Assembly (NCBI RefSeq): GCF_002913225.1
Contig: NZ_PPAW01000023.1
Location: 62,001-126,000 of the forward strand
Direction: 5' to 3'
DNA: 64,000 bases
Source of the DNA: Campylobacter concisus
Lineage (GTDB): Bacteria; Campylobacterota; Campylobacteria; Campylobacterales; Campylobacteraceae
Shown here: piece after piece, positions 33,871-42,977 of the stretch
Numbering within the stretch: the stretch's first letter is position 1
Layout: the number at the start of each line of letters is the position of its first letter
Notes under the pieces: generated by a model
Databases searched by the model: none
The model's input: only the letters and a program-made list of their open reading frames with translations
What the model was told of the DNA's origin: nothing
Position numbers and translations under genes: made by a program

Positions 33871-35097
33871 ATGATAACGGCACTTCGTGGCATGAAAGAT
33901 ATGCTTCCAGCTCGCGCAAAACTTTACGCACAGATAATAAAAACCTGCGAGGAAGTCGCAAAAAACTACGGATATGAGCAAATTTTGACCCCGCACCTCG
34001 AGGAGACGGCGCTTTTTAAAAGAAGTGTCGGCGAGAGTAGCGACATCGTGGGTAAAGAGATGTATCAGTTTGAAGACAAAGGCGGCAACGACGTTTGCTT
34101 GCGTCCTGAGGGCACAGCTGGCGTTGTTAGAGCGTTTATCGAGGCAAAACTCGACAGAGCAAACGTGACAAAACGCTGCTTTTATCACGGCTCGATGTTT
34201 CGCTATGAGCGCCCGCAAAAAGGCCGTTTAAGAGAGTTTCACCAGTTTGGCTGTGAGTGCTTTGGCGAGGGCAGCGTCTATGAGGATGCGAGCATTATCT
34301 TAATGGTGAGCGAAATTTTTAACAGACTAAATATAAAAACAACCCTAAAGATTAACTCGCTTGGCGATGAGAGCTCGATGAAGTCTTACAAAGCAAAGCT
34401 TGTTAAATTTCTAGATGAAAACGATGAAAAAATTTGCGAAGACTGTAAAAGACGCAAGCTTTTAAACCCTATCCGCGTGCTAGACTGCAAGGTCGAGAGC
34501 TGCCAAGAAATTTACAAAAATGCCCCAGTCATCACTGATAGCTTAAGCTGCGAGGCGCAGGCTGATTTTGCAAAGCTGCAAGAAATTTTAACAGCAAATG
34601 GCGTTAAATTTGAGATAGATACCAAACTCGTTCGCGGCTTAGACTACTACTGCAAGACGGCGTTTGAGTTTATAAGCAACGAGATCGGCTCACAAAGTGC
34701 AGTAGCAGGGGGTGGCAGATATGATAGGCTGGTTGAATATCTTGGCGGTAGAGCAAGTTACGGCGTTGGTTTTGCGATGGGTGTTGAGAGGATAATGGAA
34801 ATTTTAGGTGAGACCCAGGATGAGCGAGCTGGAGTTTATCTTTGCGCGCTTGATGCGCCAAATTTAGACTTTGTCTATGCGCTTGGCTCTAAACTTCGCA
34901 AAAAATATCAGGTTGAAATTTCTTATGAAGCCAAAAAACTTCAAAAACATCTGCAAAATGCCGACAATAAAAATGCAAAAATTTTCCTTTGTGTGGGCGA
35001 AAATGAGATGAAAGAGAATAAAATTTGGTATAAAAATTTAGAGACCAAAGATGAAAAAACGATAAATTTAGATGAGCTTGAAAAGGAGCTGGGATGA
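33871..35097 (+). CDS. hisS: histidyl-tRNA synthetase
   Basis: Class II synthetase for tRNA-His, 408 residues. Motif 1 (GYEQILTPHLEETALFKRSVG), motif 2 (FYHGSMFRYERPQKGRLREFH) and motif 3 (SYGVGFAMGVERIMEIL) are intact. The histidine-specific LVRGLDYYCKTAFEF block is present, as is the QFGCE segment. The ATG at 33871 follows AAGGATAATGCG. The stop overlaps the speA start (ATGA). Confidence 0.97.
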   Translation: MITALRGMKDMLPARAKLYAQIIKTCEEVAKNYGYEQILTPHLEETALFKRSVGESSDIVGKEMYQFEDKGGNDVCLRPEGTAGVVRAFIEAKLDRANVTKRCFYHGSMFRYERPQKGRLREFHQFGCECFGEGSVYEDASIILMVSEIFNRLNIKTTLKINSLGDESSMKSYKAKLVKFLDENDEKICEDCKRRKLLNPIRVLDCKVESCQEIYKNAPVITDSLSCEAQADFAKLQEILTANGVKFEIDTKLVRGLDYYCKTAFEFISNEIGSQSAVAGGGRYDRLVEYLGGRASYGVGFAMGVERIMEILGETQDERAGVYLCALDAPNLDFVYALGSKLRKKYQVEISYEAKKLQKHLQNADNKNAKIFLCVGENEMKENKIWYKNLETKDEKTINLDELEKELG

Positions 35098-36929
35098 ATG
35101 ATTTTGGACTTAGCATTTGGGGCAATTCAAATTTTGTGATAGAAGACGGCAAAGTCTGCATAAACGAAGCTAGCAAGCCAGCTATCATTGACATCGTGCG
35201 TGATATCAGGGACGACGGATATAGAGGACCACTACTACTTCGCTTTCCGCACCTTATCCAAAAGCAGATCGAGCAGATCCACGCAAGCTTTGCAAAGGCA
35301 AAGAAAGAATTTGCCTACAAAGGCAGCTTTAACGCCGTTTTTCCGCTTAAAGTAAATCAATATCCAGGCTTTGTAAAAAATCTAGTTCGCCTTGGCAAGC
35401 CCTATAACTACGGCCTTGAGGCTGGTAGCAAGGCTGAGCTACTTTTAACGATGGCTTATAACAACGACAAAGCGCCTATAACGGTAAATGGCTTTAAAGA
35501 TAAAGAGATGATAAATATAGGCTTCATCGCCGCAGAAATGGGGCATAACATCACACTAACGATCGAGGGTTTAAACGAGCTTGAAGCGATAATCGCCATC
35601 GCAAAAGAGCGCTTTAAACCAAAACCAAAGATCGGACTTAGAGTGAGACTACACTCGACAGGATCGGGGCTCTGGGCAAAAAGTGGTGGCATACACTCTA
35701 AATTTGGCCTAACATCAACCGAGCTAATAGAAGCTGTAAAGATGCTAAAAAAGGCAAATTTACTTGAAAACTTCACGATGATACACTTTCACATCGGCTC
35801 TCAAATAAGCGAAATCCACCCTCTTAAAAAGGCACTCATCGAGGCTGGCAACATCTACGCTGAGCTTAGAAAAATGGGTGCAACAAATTTAAAAGCGATA
35901 AATTTAGGCGGCGGTCTAGCGATTGAATACTCGCAGTTTAAAGAGGAGAGTAGCAGAAACTATACGCTAAACGAATACGCAAACGACGTTGTTTATATGC
36001 TAAAAACCATAAGCGAGCAAAAAAAGGAGATCGAGCCAGATATTTTCATAGAGTCAGGTCGCTATATCGCCGCTTCTCACGCGCTTTTGGTCGCTCCTGT
36101 GCTTGAACTTTTTTCTCAAGAATACACCGAAGAGAAGTTAAATTTAAAGAAAAACAATCCAAATTTAATAACCGAGCTAGTTGATCTTTATAAATCAATC
36201 AAGCCTTCAAACGCCCTAGAGTACCTGCACGACGCCATCCATCACACCGAGAGCATCCTTACGCTCTTTGATCTAGGCTATGTCGATCTGCAAGATAGAT
36301 CAAACGCAGAGGTGCTTTTAAGGCTCATTAGCAAAAAAGCTGTCGTGATGCTTGGCAACAAGAGCAACTCAAGCGATCTAACCAAAATTCAAAAAGAGGT
36401 TCAAGAGAGATACTTGCTAAATTTCTCGATCTTTCAAAGCTTGCCAGACTTTTGGGGGCTAAAGCAAAATTTCCCTATCATGCCGCTTGACAGGCTTGAT
36501 GAGCGCCCTACTCTGCCAGCTTCGATCTGGGATATCACTTGCGATAGCGACGGCGAGATCAGCTATGATGACGAGAAAAACCCACTACTTTTGCACGATG
36601 TGGATGTGGAGAAGGAGGATTATTTCTTGGGATTTTTCCTAGTTGGCGCATATCAAGAGGTAATCGGCATGAAGCACAACCTCTTTACTCATCCGACAGA
36701 AGCTACCGTGGAGATAACAAGTGACGGCTACAAGATCACAAATTTACTAGAGAGCCAGTCGATCCTTGATATCATGGAGGACATGGACTACGATATCTAC
36801 GAGATCCAAGACACTCTAAATGAACGCTTAGAGAAATCAACTCTGATAAACGAAACACAAAAGAAGCAAATTTTGGGCGAACTTTATCTATTTTTAAATG
36901 ACAATAGCTACTTAAAGACAATCAACTAA
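35094..36929 (+). CDS. speA: biosynthetic arginine decarboxylase
   Basis: PLP-dependent fold-III enzyme producing agmatine from arginine, the entry to putrescine and spermidine synthesis. 611 residues, typical for SpeA. The PLP lysine is Lys86 in NAVFPLKVNQYPG. Other blocks are GLEAGSKAELL, MIHFHIGSQISEIHPL, INLGGGLAIEY and the C-terminal catalytic region ITCDSDGEI. It overlaps the hisS stop by four bases and is followed 11 bases later by the aminotransferase. Confidence 0.96.
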   Translation: MNDFGLSIWGNSNFVIEDGKVCINEASKPAIIDIVRDIRDDGYRGPLLLRFPHLIQKQIEQIHASFAKAKKEFAYKGSFNAVFPLKVNQYPGFVKNLVRLGKPYNYGLEAGSKAELLLTMAYNNDKAPITVNGFKDKEMINIGFIAAEMGHNITLTIEGLNELEAIIAIAKERFKPKPKIGLRVRLHSTGSGLWAKSGGIHSKFGLTSTELIEAVKMLKKANLLENFTMIHFHIGSQISEIHPLKKALIEAGNIYAELRKMGATNLKAINLGGGLAIEYSQFKEESSRNYTLNEYANDVVYMLKTISEQKKEIEPDIFIESGRYIAASHALLVAPVLELFSQEYTEEKLNLKKNNPNLITELVDLYKSIKPSNALEYLHDAIHHTESILTLFDLGYVDLQDRSNAEVLLRLISKKAVVMLGNKSNSSDLTKIQKEVQERYLLNFSIFQSLPDFWGLKQNFPIMPLDRLDERPTLPASIWDITCDSDGEISYDDEKNPLLLHDVDVEKEDYFLGFFLVGAYQEVIGMKHNLFTHPTEATVEITSDGYKITNLLESQSILDIMEDMDYDIYEIQDTLNERLEKSTLINETQKKQILGELYLFLNDNSYLKTIN

Positions 36930-36940
36930 AAAGGACGAAA

Positions 36941-38119
36941 ATGCAACTAGCAAACAGAATGCAAACATTAAGCGAATCAATCACAATCGCGATCAGCACA
37001 AAGGCCAAAGAGATGAAGGCTGCTGGTATCGACGTGATCTCGCTTTCAGCTGGTGAGCCTGACTTTATGACTCCAAAAAAGATAAGAGAAACTGTAAAAA
37101 ACGCACTTGATAATGATAGCAAAAGCGGCAAATACACGCCAGTGCCGGGCCTGCCTGAGGTTATAGACGCCATTAGAGCAAAGCTAAAAAGAGATAACGG
37201 CCTTGACTATAAAGCAAATCAAATCGTCACAAACATCGGCGCAAAACATTCACTTTTTAATGTTTTCCAAGCGCTTATCAACCCAGGTGATGAAGTCATC
37301 ATCCCCTCTCCATACTGGGTGAGCTACCCTGAGATCGTTAAATTTTGTGGTGGCGTGCCTGTTTTTATCGAGGCAGACGAGAGCACAAATTTCAAAGTCA
37401 CAGCCGAGCAGCTAAAAAAAGCGATCACACCAAAGACAAAAGTCTTTTCGCTAAATCACCCGACAAACCCAACCGGAGCTGTATATACAAAAGATGAGAT
37501 TGCGGCATTTGGTGAGGTTTTAAAGGGCACTGACATCATCGTCACAAGCGATGAAATTTATGAAAAAGTGATCTACGGCAAGAAATTTCACGCAGTAGCT
37601 TCAGTGAGCGAAGATCTTTTTAAAAGAACGGTCACGATAAACGGACTAAGCAAATGTGGCGCGATGCCTGGCTGGAGATTTGGCTACATAGCAAGCTCGA
37701 TGGACTGGCTAATTGCTGGCATCAAAAAGCTTCAGAGTCAAAGCACAAGTAACATCAGCTCGATCGTGCAAATAGGCGCTATCCCGTCACTTCTTGGCGA
37801 AACTGACGACGATATCGAAAACATGAGAAAAGAGTATGAGAGAAGACGCGACGTGGCAGTTGAAATGATAAACGCTATCCCTGGGCTAAGCGTAGTTAAG
37901 CCTGATGGCGCGTTTTATCTATTTGTAAAATGCAAAGATGTAGATGGCGACTCGCTTAGATTTTGCAAAAAGATGCTTGAAGAGGCAAACGTAGCAACCG
38001 TGCCAGGTGTGGGCTTTGGCATGGAGGGATACTTTAGAATTTCTTTTGCAACAGACATCGAGAGCATAAAAAGAGCGATCGAGAGGATCGCAAATTTTGT
38101 AAAAAGCTACAAAATTTAA
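36941..38119 (+). CDS. aspB: aspartate aminotransferase (class I)
   Basis: PLP-dependent aminotransferase of fold type I, subgroup gamma (392 residues), interconverting aspartate and oxaloacetate with glutamate. The PLP lysine is Lys238 in TINGLSKCGAMPGWRFGY; PSPYWVSYPEIVKF and NHPTNPTGAVYTKDEI are the other core motifs. Substrate range within this group (aspartate, prephenate, others) is not decided by sequence alone. The ATG follows AAAAGGACGAAA. Its last base is shared with thiS, so it may be read into the thiamine operon. Confidence 0.92.
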   Translation: MQLANRMQTLSESITIAISTKAKEMKAAGIDVISLSAGEPDFMTPKKIRETVKNALDNDSKSGKYTPVPGLPEVIDAIRAKLKRDNGLDYKANQIVTNIGAKHSLFNVFQALINPGDEVIIPSPYWVSYPEIVKFCGGVPVFIEADESTNFKVTAEQLKKAITPKTKVFSLNHPTNPTGAVYTKDEIAAFGEVLKGTDIIVTSDEIYEKVIYGKKFHAVASVSEDLFKRTVTINGLSKCGAMPGWRFGYIASSMDWLIAGIKKLQSQSTSNISSIVQIGAIPSLLGETDDDIENMRKEYERRRDVAVEMINAIPGLSVVKPDGAFYLFVKCKDVDGDSLRFCKKMLEEANVATVPGVGFGMEGYFRISFATDIESIKRAIERIANFVKSYKI

Positions 38120-38322
38120 TGATCAAATTTAGAGTAAATGGCAAAATTTTCGAGCTTGAAAACGATATAAATGTTTATGAATTTTTAGCTCAAAATGGCT
38201 ATGAGCTTAAATTTATAGCCCTTGAGCGAGATGGAGAAATTTTGCCAAAAAAGTTTTGGCGTGAGCGCTTCATGAGCGAGGGCAAAGCTTATGAGATCGT
38301 CACTTTAGTTGGCGGTGGATGA
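38119..38322 (+). CDS. thiS: thiamine sulfur carrier protein ThiS
   Basis: Ubiquitin-like sulfur carrier (67 residues) that becomes a C-terminal thiocarboxylate and donates sulfur to the thiazole. It ends in VTLVGGG, providing the Gly-Gly tail. FRVNGKIFELENDINVYEFL and FIALERDGEILPKKFW fit the beta-grasp pattern. It begins at the last base of the aminotransferase stop (TAATG) and ThiF follows eight bases later. Confidence 0.93.
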   Translation: MIKFRVNGKIFELENDINVYEFLAQNGYELKFIALERDGEILPKKFWRERFMSEGKAYEIVTLVGGG

Positions 38323-38329
38323 GGAGAAA

Positions 38330-39181
38330 ATGATAGAGATAGTACTAAATGGCACAAAATTTAAAGTGCCAGTAAAAAGCCTTGGCGAGCTAAAAGAGCT
38401 TGCGCTTGGCGATAAAGAGAGTGAAATTTATAAATTTTTAGAGAAATTTAACGCGACAAAGCCAGACATTTTTATCGTTGATGGATTTGCTATAAAAGAA
38501 GATAGCGGGCTAAAAGATGGCTCAAATGTCGTATTTATAAGGCGTGGCGTGATGCCTGAGCGTGAAGTTTTACGCGCGATGATCGCCTCACGAAACAGCC
38601 CTGAGCTAAATTTAGCCCTAAGCAAGGCAGTGATCGGCGTGGCTGGACTTGGCGGCCTTGGCTCAAATATCGCGCTAAGCCTTGCAAGAGTTGGCGTAAA
38701 AAAGCTAGTACTTGCCGACTTTGACGTCGTTGAGCCAAGCAACTTAAACCGCCAGCAGTATTTCGTCCGCCACATCGGCATGCAAAAGACGCAGGCGCTT
38801 AAAGAGCTGATAAATGACGTAAACCCTTTTGTCGAGGTCGAAACTCACGATATATTTTTAGATGAAAAAAACGTGGCTAGCGTCTTTGGCGAGTGCGAAA
38901 TTTTATGCGAAGCCTTTGACAACGTCGCTGGCAAGGCGATGATACTAAACGAAGCTGGGGCAAGCTTAAAAGATAAAAAGATCATCGGCGCCTCTGGCAT
39001 GGCTGGATACTTTAGCTCAAATCTCATAAAAACTATAAAATTTGCCAAAAATGTCTATCTTTGCGGCGACCTCACAAACGAGGCAAAGATCGGTCAAGGG
39101 CTAATGGCGCCGCGCGTTGCAATCTGCGCAAACCACGAGGCAAATTTAGCCATTAGACTACTTATGGGCTTGGAGGCGTAA
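38330..39181 (+). CDS. thiF: ThiF family adenylyltransferase with N-terminal ThiS-like domain
   Basis: E1-like enzyme adenylating the ThiS tail. The ATP-binding core is VIGVAGLGGLGSNIALSLAR, then LVLADFDVVEPSNLNRQQYF and CEAFDNVAGKAMIL. The first 75 or so residues (MIEIVLNGTKFKVPV to GSNVVFIRRG) read as an extra beta-grasp domain resembling ThiS but without a Gly-Gly end. E. coli ThiF has a CxxC...CxxC zinc site; I find no such pairs here, matching the shorter family-2 ThiF group. ATG 38330 follows GAGGAGAAA; an in-frame upstream GTG lies inside thiS. ThiG starts at the next base after the stop. Confidence 0.9.
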   Translation: MIEIVLNGTKFKVPVKSLGELKELALGDKESEIYKFLEKFNATKPDIFIVDGFAIKEDSGLKDGSNVVFIRRGVMPEREVLRAMIASRNSPELNLALSKAVIGVAGLGGLGSNIALSLARVGVKKLVLADFDVVEPSNLNRQQYFVRHIGMQKTQALKELINDVNPFVEVETHDIFLDEKNVASVFGECEILCEAFDNVAGKAMILNEAGASLKDKKIIGASGMAGYFSSNLIKTIKFAKNVYLCGDLTNEAKIGQGLMAPRVAICANHEANLAIRLLMGLEA

Positions 39182-39946
39182 GTGCAAAGTGATAGTTTGA
39201 TCCTTGGCGGTAAGGAGTTTCAAAGCCGCTTTATCCTTGGCTCTGGCAAGTACTCACACGAGCTCATCGACTCAGCTATAAACGAGGCTGGCGCGCAAAT
39301 TTTAACCCTTGCTCTTAGGCGCATAAACGAGAGTAAAGAGCGAAATATACTTGACTTTATCCCAAAAGGCGTGACGCTTTTGCCAAACACAAGTGGCGCT
39401 AGAAACGCCAAAGAGGCCGTTCGCATCGCCCAGCTCGCACGTGAGCTTGGATGTGGCGAGCTTGTTAAGATAGAGATTATAACTGACTCTAAATTTCTCT
39501 TTCCAGACAATATTGAAACGATAAAAGCATGCGAAGCCTTGGCAAATGATGGCTTTGTGCCAATGCCATATATGTTTCCTGATCTAAATGCCGCAAGAGC
39601 GATGCTAAGTGCAGGAGCTAGCTGCATAATGCCTCTAGCTGCGCCCATTGGCTCAAACCAAGGGCTAGTTTTTAAAGATATTATTGAGATTTTGATAAAC
39701 GAGCTTGATACGCAGATCATCGTTGATGCTGGCATAGGCAGGCCATCACAAGCGTGCGAAGCGATGGAGATGGGAGCGGCTGCTATCATGGCAAACACCG
39801 CCATCGCCTCATCTAAAAATATCCCGCTCATGGCAAGAGCTTTCAAAGAGGCCATCATCGCTGGTCACAACGCCTATCTAGCAGGGCTTGGCGCAAAGAG
39901 CAAAAGCGCAAATGCCTCATCTCCGCTCACTGGATTTTTAGACTGA
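39182..39946 (+). CDS. thiG: thiazole synthase
   Basis: Builds the thiazole phosphate from deoxyxylulose phosphate, dehydroglycine and ThiS thiocarboxylate (254 residues). The Schiff-base lysine is Lys96 in [53 protein letters not shown] and [19 protein letters not shown] are ThiG signatures. GTG start directly after the thiF stop. The stop shares a base with the thiH ATG. Confidence 0.97.
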   Translation: MQSDSLILGGKEFQSRFILGSGKYSHELIDSAINEAGAQILTLALRRINESKERNILDFIPKGVTLLPNTSGARNAKEAVRIAQLARELGCGELVKIEIITDSKFLFPDNIETIKACEALANDGFVPMPYMFPDLNAARAMLSAGASCIMPLAAPIGSNQGLVFKDIIEILINELDTQIIVDAGIGRPSQACEAMEMGAAAIMANTAIASSKNIPLMARAFKEAIIAGHNAYLAGLGAKSKSANASSPLTGFLD

Positions 39947-41100
39947 TGAAATTTACAAGAACCGACCACATGCAGCTGCTGCCACACATGCAGGACGTTG
40001 GTAGCGACATTATGGATGAGATTTTAAAAGAGCGAGCGAACTATAAGCCAGAAATTTACAGCGAGGCAGATGTAAAGGCAGCATTTAATGCAAAGCACTG
40101 CTCGCTTGAAAATTTAAAGGCCTTACTCTCGCCTGCTGCAACGCCATTTTTAGAGCAAATAGCCCAGCTAGCTCAGGCAAAGACAAGGGCAAATTTTGGC
40201 TCAAACATCACGCTTTTTACGCCGCTTTACATAGCAAACTACTGCGATAATCTCTGCGTTTATTGCGGTTTTAACGCCAACAATAAAATAAAAAGGGCAA
40301 AACTAAGCGACGAGGAGATCACAAGGGAGTTAAGAGAAATTTCAAAGAGCGGCTTAGAAGAAATTTTGATCCTAACTGGCGAGAGCGAGACTAACTCAAG
40401 TGTCGCTTACATCGCAAACGCCTGCGCTTTGGCAAAGAAATTTTTTAAAGTCGTTGGGGTTGAAATTTACCCACTAAACTCTGAGGACTACGCCCTGCTT
40501 CACAAAAGTGGCGCAGACTACGTGACCGTCTTTCAAGAGACCTACAATCCCACAAAATACGAAAAAATCCACCTTGGCGGCAATAAAAGAATTTTCCCAT
40601 ACCGCTTAAATGCGCAAGAGCGAGCGCTTCTTGGAGGCATGAGAGGGGTCGGCTTTGCGGCACTTCTTGGTATAGATGACTTTAGGCTTGATGCCTTTGC
40701 TACGGCACTTCACGCAAGCTTAGTTCAAAAAAAGTATCCGCACGCCGAGATCGCATTTTCATGCCCAAGACTTCGCCCTATCATAAACAACGACCGCATC
40801 AATCCACGCGACGTGGGCGAGCGCGAGCTTTTGCAAGTGATCTGCGCTTATAGAATTTTCATGCCAACAGCTAGCATAACGATCTCAACCAGAGAAAAGG
40901 CGAAATTTCGCGACAACGCCGTAAAGATCGCCGCAAACAAGATAAGCGCTGGCGTAAAAGTAAGCATCGGCGCTCACGGCGAAGAGAAAAAGGGCGACGA
41001 GCAGTTTGAGATAAGTGACGATAGAAGCGTGGATGAGATAAAAGCAATGATAAAAGCAAACGGCTTAGAGCCCTTGATGAGCGAGTACGTATATGTTTAA
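39946..41100 (+). CDS. thiH: tyrosine lyase ThiH (2-iminoacetate synthase)
   Basis: Radical-SAM enzyme cleaving tyrosine to dehydroglycine for thiazole synthesis (anaerobic-type route, unlike ThiO). The iron-sulfur cysteines are Cys100, Cys104 and Cys107 in NYCDNLCVYCGF. LTGESETNSSVAYI and GVGFAALLGIDDFRLDAF are typical ThiH stretches. 384 residues. It overlaps thiG by one base and thiE by eight. The presence of ThiH rather than ThiO fits a microaerobic organism. Confidence 0.96.
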   Translation: MKFTRTDHMQLLPHMQDVGSDIMDEILKERANYKPEIYSEADVKAAFNAKHCSLENLKALLSPAATPFLEQIAQLAQAKTRANFGSNITLFTPLYIANYCDNLCVYCGFNANNKIKRAKLSDEEITRELREISKSGLEEILILTGESETNSSVAYIANACALAKKFFKVVGVEIYPLNSEDYALLHKSGADYVTVFQETYNPTKYEKIHLGGNKRIFPYRLNAQERALLGGMRGVGFAALLGIDDFRLDAFATALHASLVQKKYPHAEIAFSCPRLRPIINNDRINPRDVGERELLQVICAYRIFMPTASITISTREKAKFRDNAVKIAANKISAGVKVSIGAHGEEKKGDEQFEISDDRSVDEIKAMIKANGLEPLMSEYVYV

Positions 41101-41707
41101 AATTCTCTGCGTGGCCGACTTTGAAAGCTACGATGGTGATGACTTTTTAAAGAGGATACAGCTACTTTGCAAGGTTGGCGTGGATGAAATTTTGCTTCGT
41201 GCAAAGGGACTAAGCGAGGCTCAATTTTATGACCTTGCTAGGGTTGTGGCTCAAATTTGTGAAAACTACCGCAAGAAATTTATCATTAATCAATTTTTTG
41301 ACGTAGCTTGCAAGCTAAAGAGCGACTTTTGGCTCACTTCGGCGCAGCTTGATTTTTTTAAAAATCACGGCGTTTTTTTAGAAGAATTTAGAAAAACAGC
41401 TAAAATTTACGCCCCAGCTCACGACCTAAAGCAGGCTAAAATTTCAGCCTCTATCGCTGACGTGCTTGTTGCTTCTCATATATTTGCCACCTCTTGCAAG
41501 GCGGGCTTAGAGCCAAAAGGGCTAAATTTTATAAGCGAGCTAAAAAGCCTTTATAAAGAAATTTACGCACTTGGCGGACTAGATAGTGGGAACTACAAAG
41601 AGGCCATAAAAGCTGGCGCAAACGGCATTTGCTTTATGAGCCTAGCGATGAGCGGCGATCTGGAGCTTATAAAAAAGATAGTAGAGAGCAAAAACGAGCA
41701 AATTTAG
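41093..41707 (+). CDS. thiE: thiamine phosphate synthase-like protein
   Basis: Divergent ThiE/TenI-fold protein (204 residues), probably joining the thiazole and pyrimidine. The expected positions are recognisable though altered: LLRAKGLS for the LREK motif; INQFFDVA for INDxxDLA, with the usual Asp replaced by Gln; SHIFATSCK for GPxFPTxTK, with Pro and one Thr changed but Thr, Ser and Lys kept; and ALGGLDSGNYKEAIKAGANGI for the phosphate loop. Position at the end of a thiSFGH operon supports the call. The substitutions mean it may be a low-activity or altered enzyme. Confidence 0.75.
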   Translation: MFKILCVADFESYDGDDFLKRIQLLCKVGVDEILLRAKGLSEAQFYDLARVVAQICENYRKKFIINQFFDVACKLKSDFWLTSAQLDFFKNHGVFLEEFRKTAKIYAPAHDLKQAKISASIADVLVASHIFATSCKAGLEPKGLNFISELKSLYKEIYALGGLDSGNYKEAIKAGANGICFMSLAMSGDLELIKKIVESKNEQI

Positions 41708-42424
41708 CTTTATTTACATAAAATTTTACATATTAGTTTATGTGAAATTGGCAAATTTAAGTTAAATTTGACTAGCCGTGTCTATCTTTTAAATTTACCT
41801 TTATTAAACATTGCTTTGCAGCTCTGGCTTATTTCTTCATCTGTTTTTATATAAATTTAGAGTTTTATCAAATTTAGAAATTTTATAGCTTTTGCCACAA
41901 AAAACATGCTTTTTTGTAAAATTTGACATTATCCAAAGAGCAAATTTCAGATACAGATTTTGTTATTGTCGCATTGATCTATTTTATTAAAAACACTTGC
42001 ATAAAATTAGCACTTTCAAAATAAAGCTTCTGATGTCTACGCCAGCCAATTTATCATTTGGCACTGATTGCAAATAAATTTATTTTTACCAAATTTAACA
42101 TTTGCTCTAAATTTTGCATTTTTCACTATTTTGTCAAACTTAGCATTACTAAAAGCAAAATAGCAAATTAGGATACATATATTATTTGCCAAATTTGTTG
42201 CCGATACAGTAATCTTTTTGTTAAAACAACTTGCTTAAATTTAGCTTAGTAAAAATATATCTGTTGCCACTTAGTGCACCAGTCAGTTCATCATCGGTTA
42301 TTGCAGTATTCTATTAAATTTTATTAATTGTCACCAAATTTGAATATATAAATTTAAAATAGTGAGCAAAAACCTAAATTTAGCCACCCGTAAGGGCAGC
42401 TGGCTTAAATTTAGGCCTAAAAGA
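41708..42424. other. 717-base AT-rich intergenic region, no gene seen
   Basis: No frame on either strand has a start site with recognisable sequence. A weak hairpin (TTTACATAAA / TTTATGTGAAA, 41712-41746) follows thiE. Inside are imperfect repeats: TTTTATTAAAAACACTTGC near 41970-42010 and TTTTTGTTAAAACAACTTGC near 42211-42236, each followed by TAAA-TTAGC. Several looser blocks share CAGT/GATTGC and TATTNTATTAA words. The minus-strand terminator of the mogA operon occupies the right end (42373-42415). Confidence 0.6.
42373..42415 (-). terminator. terminator of the mogA operon
   Basis: CCTAAATTTAGCCA (42373-42386) pairs with TGGCTTAAATTTAGG (42401-42415) with one bulged base, and an inner CCC-GTAA-GGG pair caps the stem. 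On the minus strand the stem is followed by a T-run (TTTTTG), just after the mogA stop. Confidence 0.8.
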
Positions 42425-42964
42425 TTAAGAAATTTTCTTTTGTTTTGGGCGGAAAACTTTCATCACGTTTTCATCAGTCTCGATAAATGCACCCTCGATC
42501 AGGTCTATGCAGTATGGCACCGCTGGAAATACCGGCTCTAAGCACTCTTTTATTGCCTTTGGCTGACCTGGTAAATTTATGATGAGCGCGTGGCCTCTGA
42601 TACCTGCTGTTTGGCGTGATAGGATCGCTGTTGGGACGTATTTTAAGCTTGCAGCTCTCATTAGCTCGCCAAAGCCTGGCATCATCTTCTCACAAACCGC
42701 CTCAGTAGCCTCTGGCGTGACGTCTCTTACAGCTGGTCCTGTGCCTCCAGTCGTTAGCACAAGGTCGCATCCTAGCACGTCTATCATGTGCACTAGTTTC
42801 TCTTTTATGAGATCAAGCTCATCTGGGATCACCTCGTAAAAATACTCTCTCTCACTTACTATCCAACCGTCAAGCACCTCTTTGATCGCTGGACCTGATT
42901 TGTCCTCGTATGTGCCCTCACTTGCGCGATCTGACATAGTTAGAATCCCTATTTTTGCTTTCAT
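42425..42964 (-). CDS. mogA: molybdopterin adenylyltransferase
   Basis: Activates molybdopterin by adenylylation before molybdate insertion by MoeA (179 residues). Mog/MoaB motifs present are IGILTMSDRASEGTYEDKSG, LVLTTGGTGPAVRDVTPEATEAV, RQTAGIRGHALIINLPGQPKAI and the following CLEPVFPAVPYCIDLIEG. ATG 42964 follows AAAGGAGAAGAA; the frame open to 42991 would overlap the FtsH-like gene without benefit. It is last in a minus-strand run, followed by a good terminator. Confidence 0.94.
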   Translation of the reverse strand: MKAKIGILTMSDRASEGTYEDKSGPAIKEVLDGWIVSEREYFYEVIPDELDLIKEKLVHMIDVLGCDLVLTTGGTGPAVRDVTPEATEAVCEKMMPGFGELMRAASLKYVPTAILSRQTAGIRGHALIINLPGQPKAIKECLEPVFPAVPYCIDLIEGAFIETDENVMKVFRPKQKKIS

Positions 42965-42977
42965 TTCTTCTCCTTTA

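Noticed and set aside
39220-39858. 212-codon minus-strand frame over thiG
   Set aside because: Antisense shadow of a clear thiG with an intact catalytic lysine.
42050-42075. TTGGCACTGATTGC resembling a sigma-54 promoter
   Set aside because: Spacing between TGGCAC and TTGC is three bases instead of five, and no flagellar gene follows.
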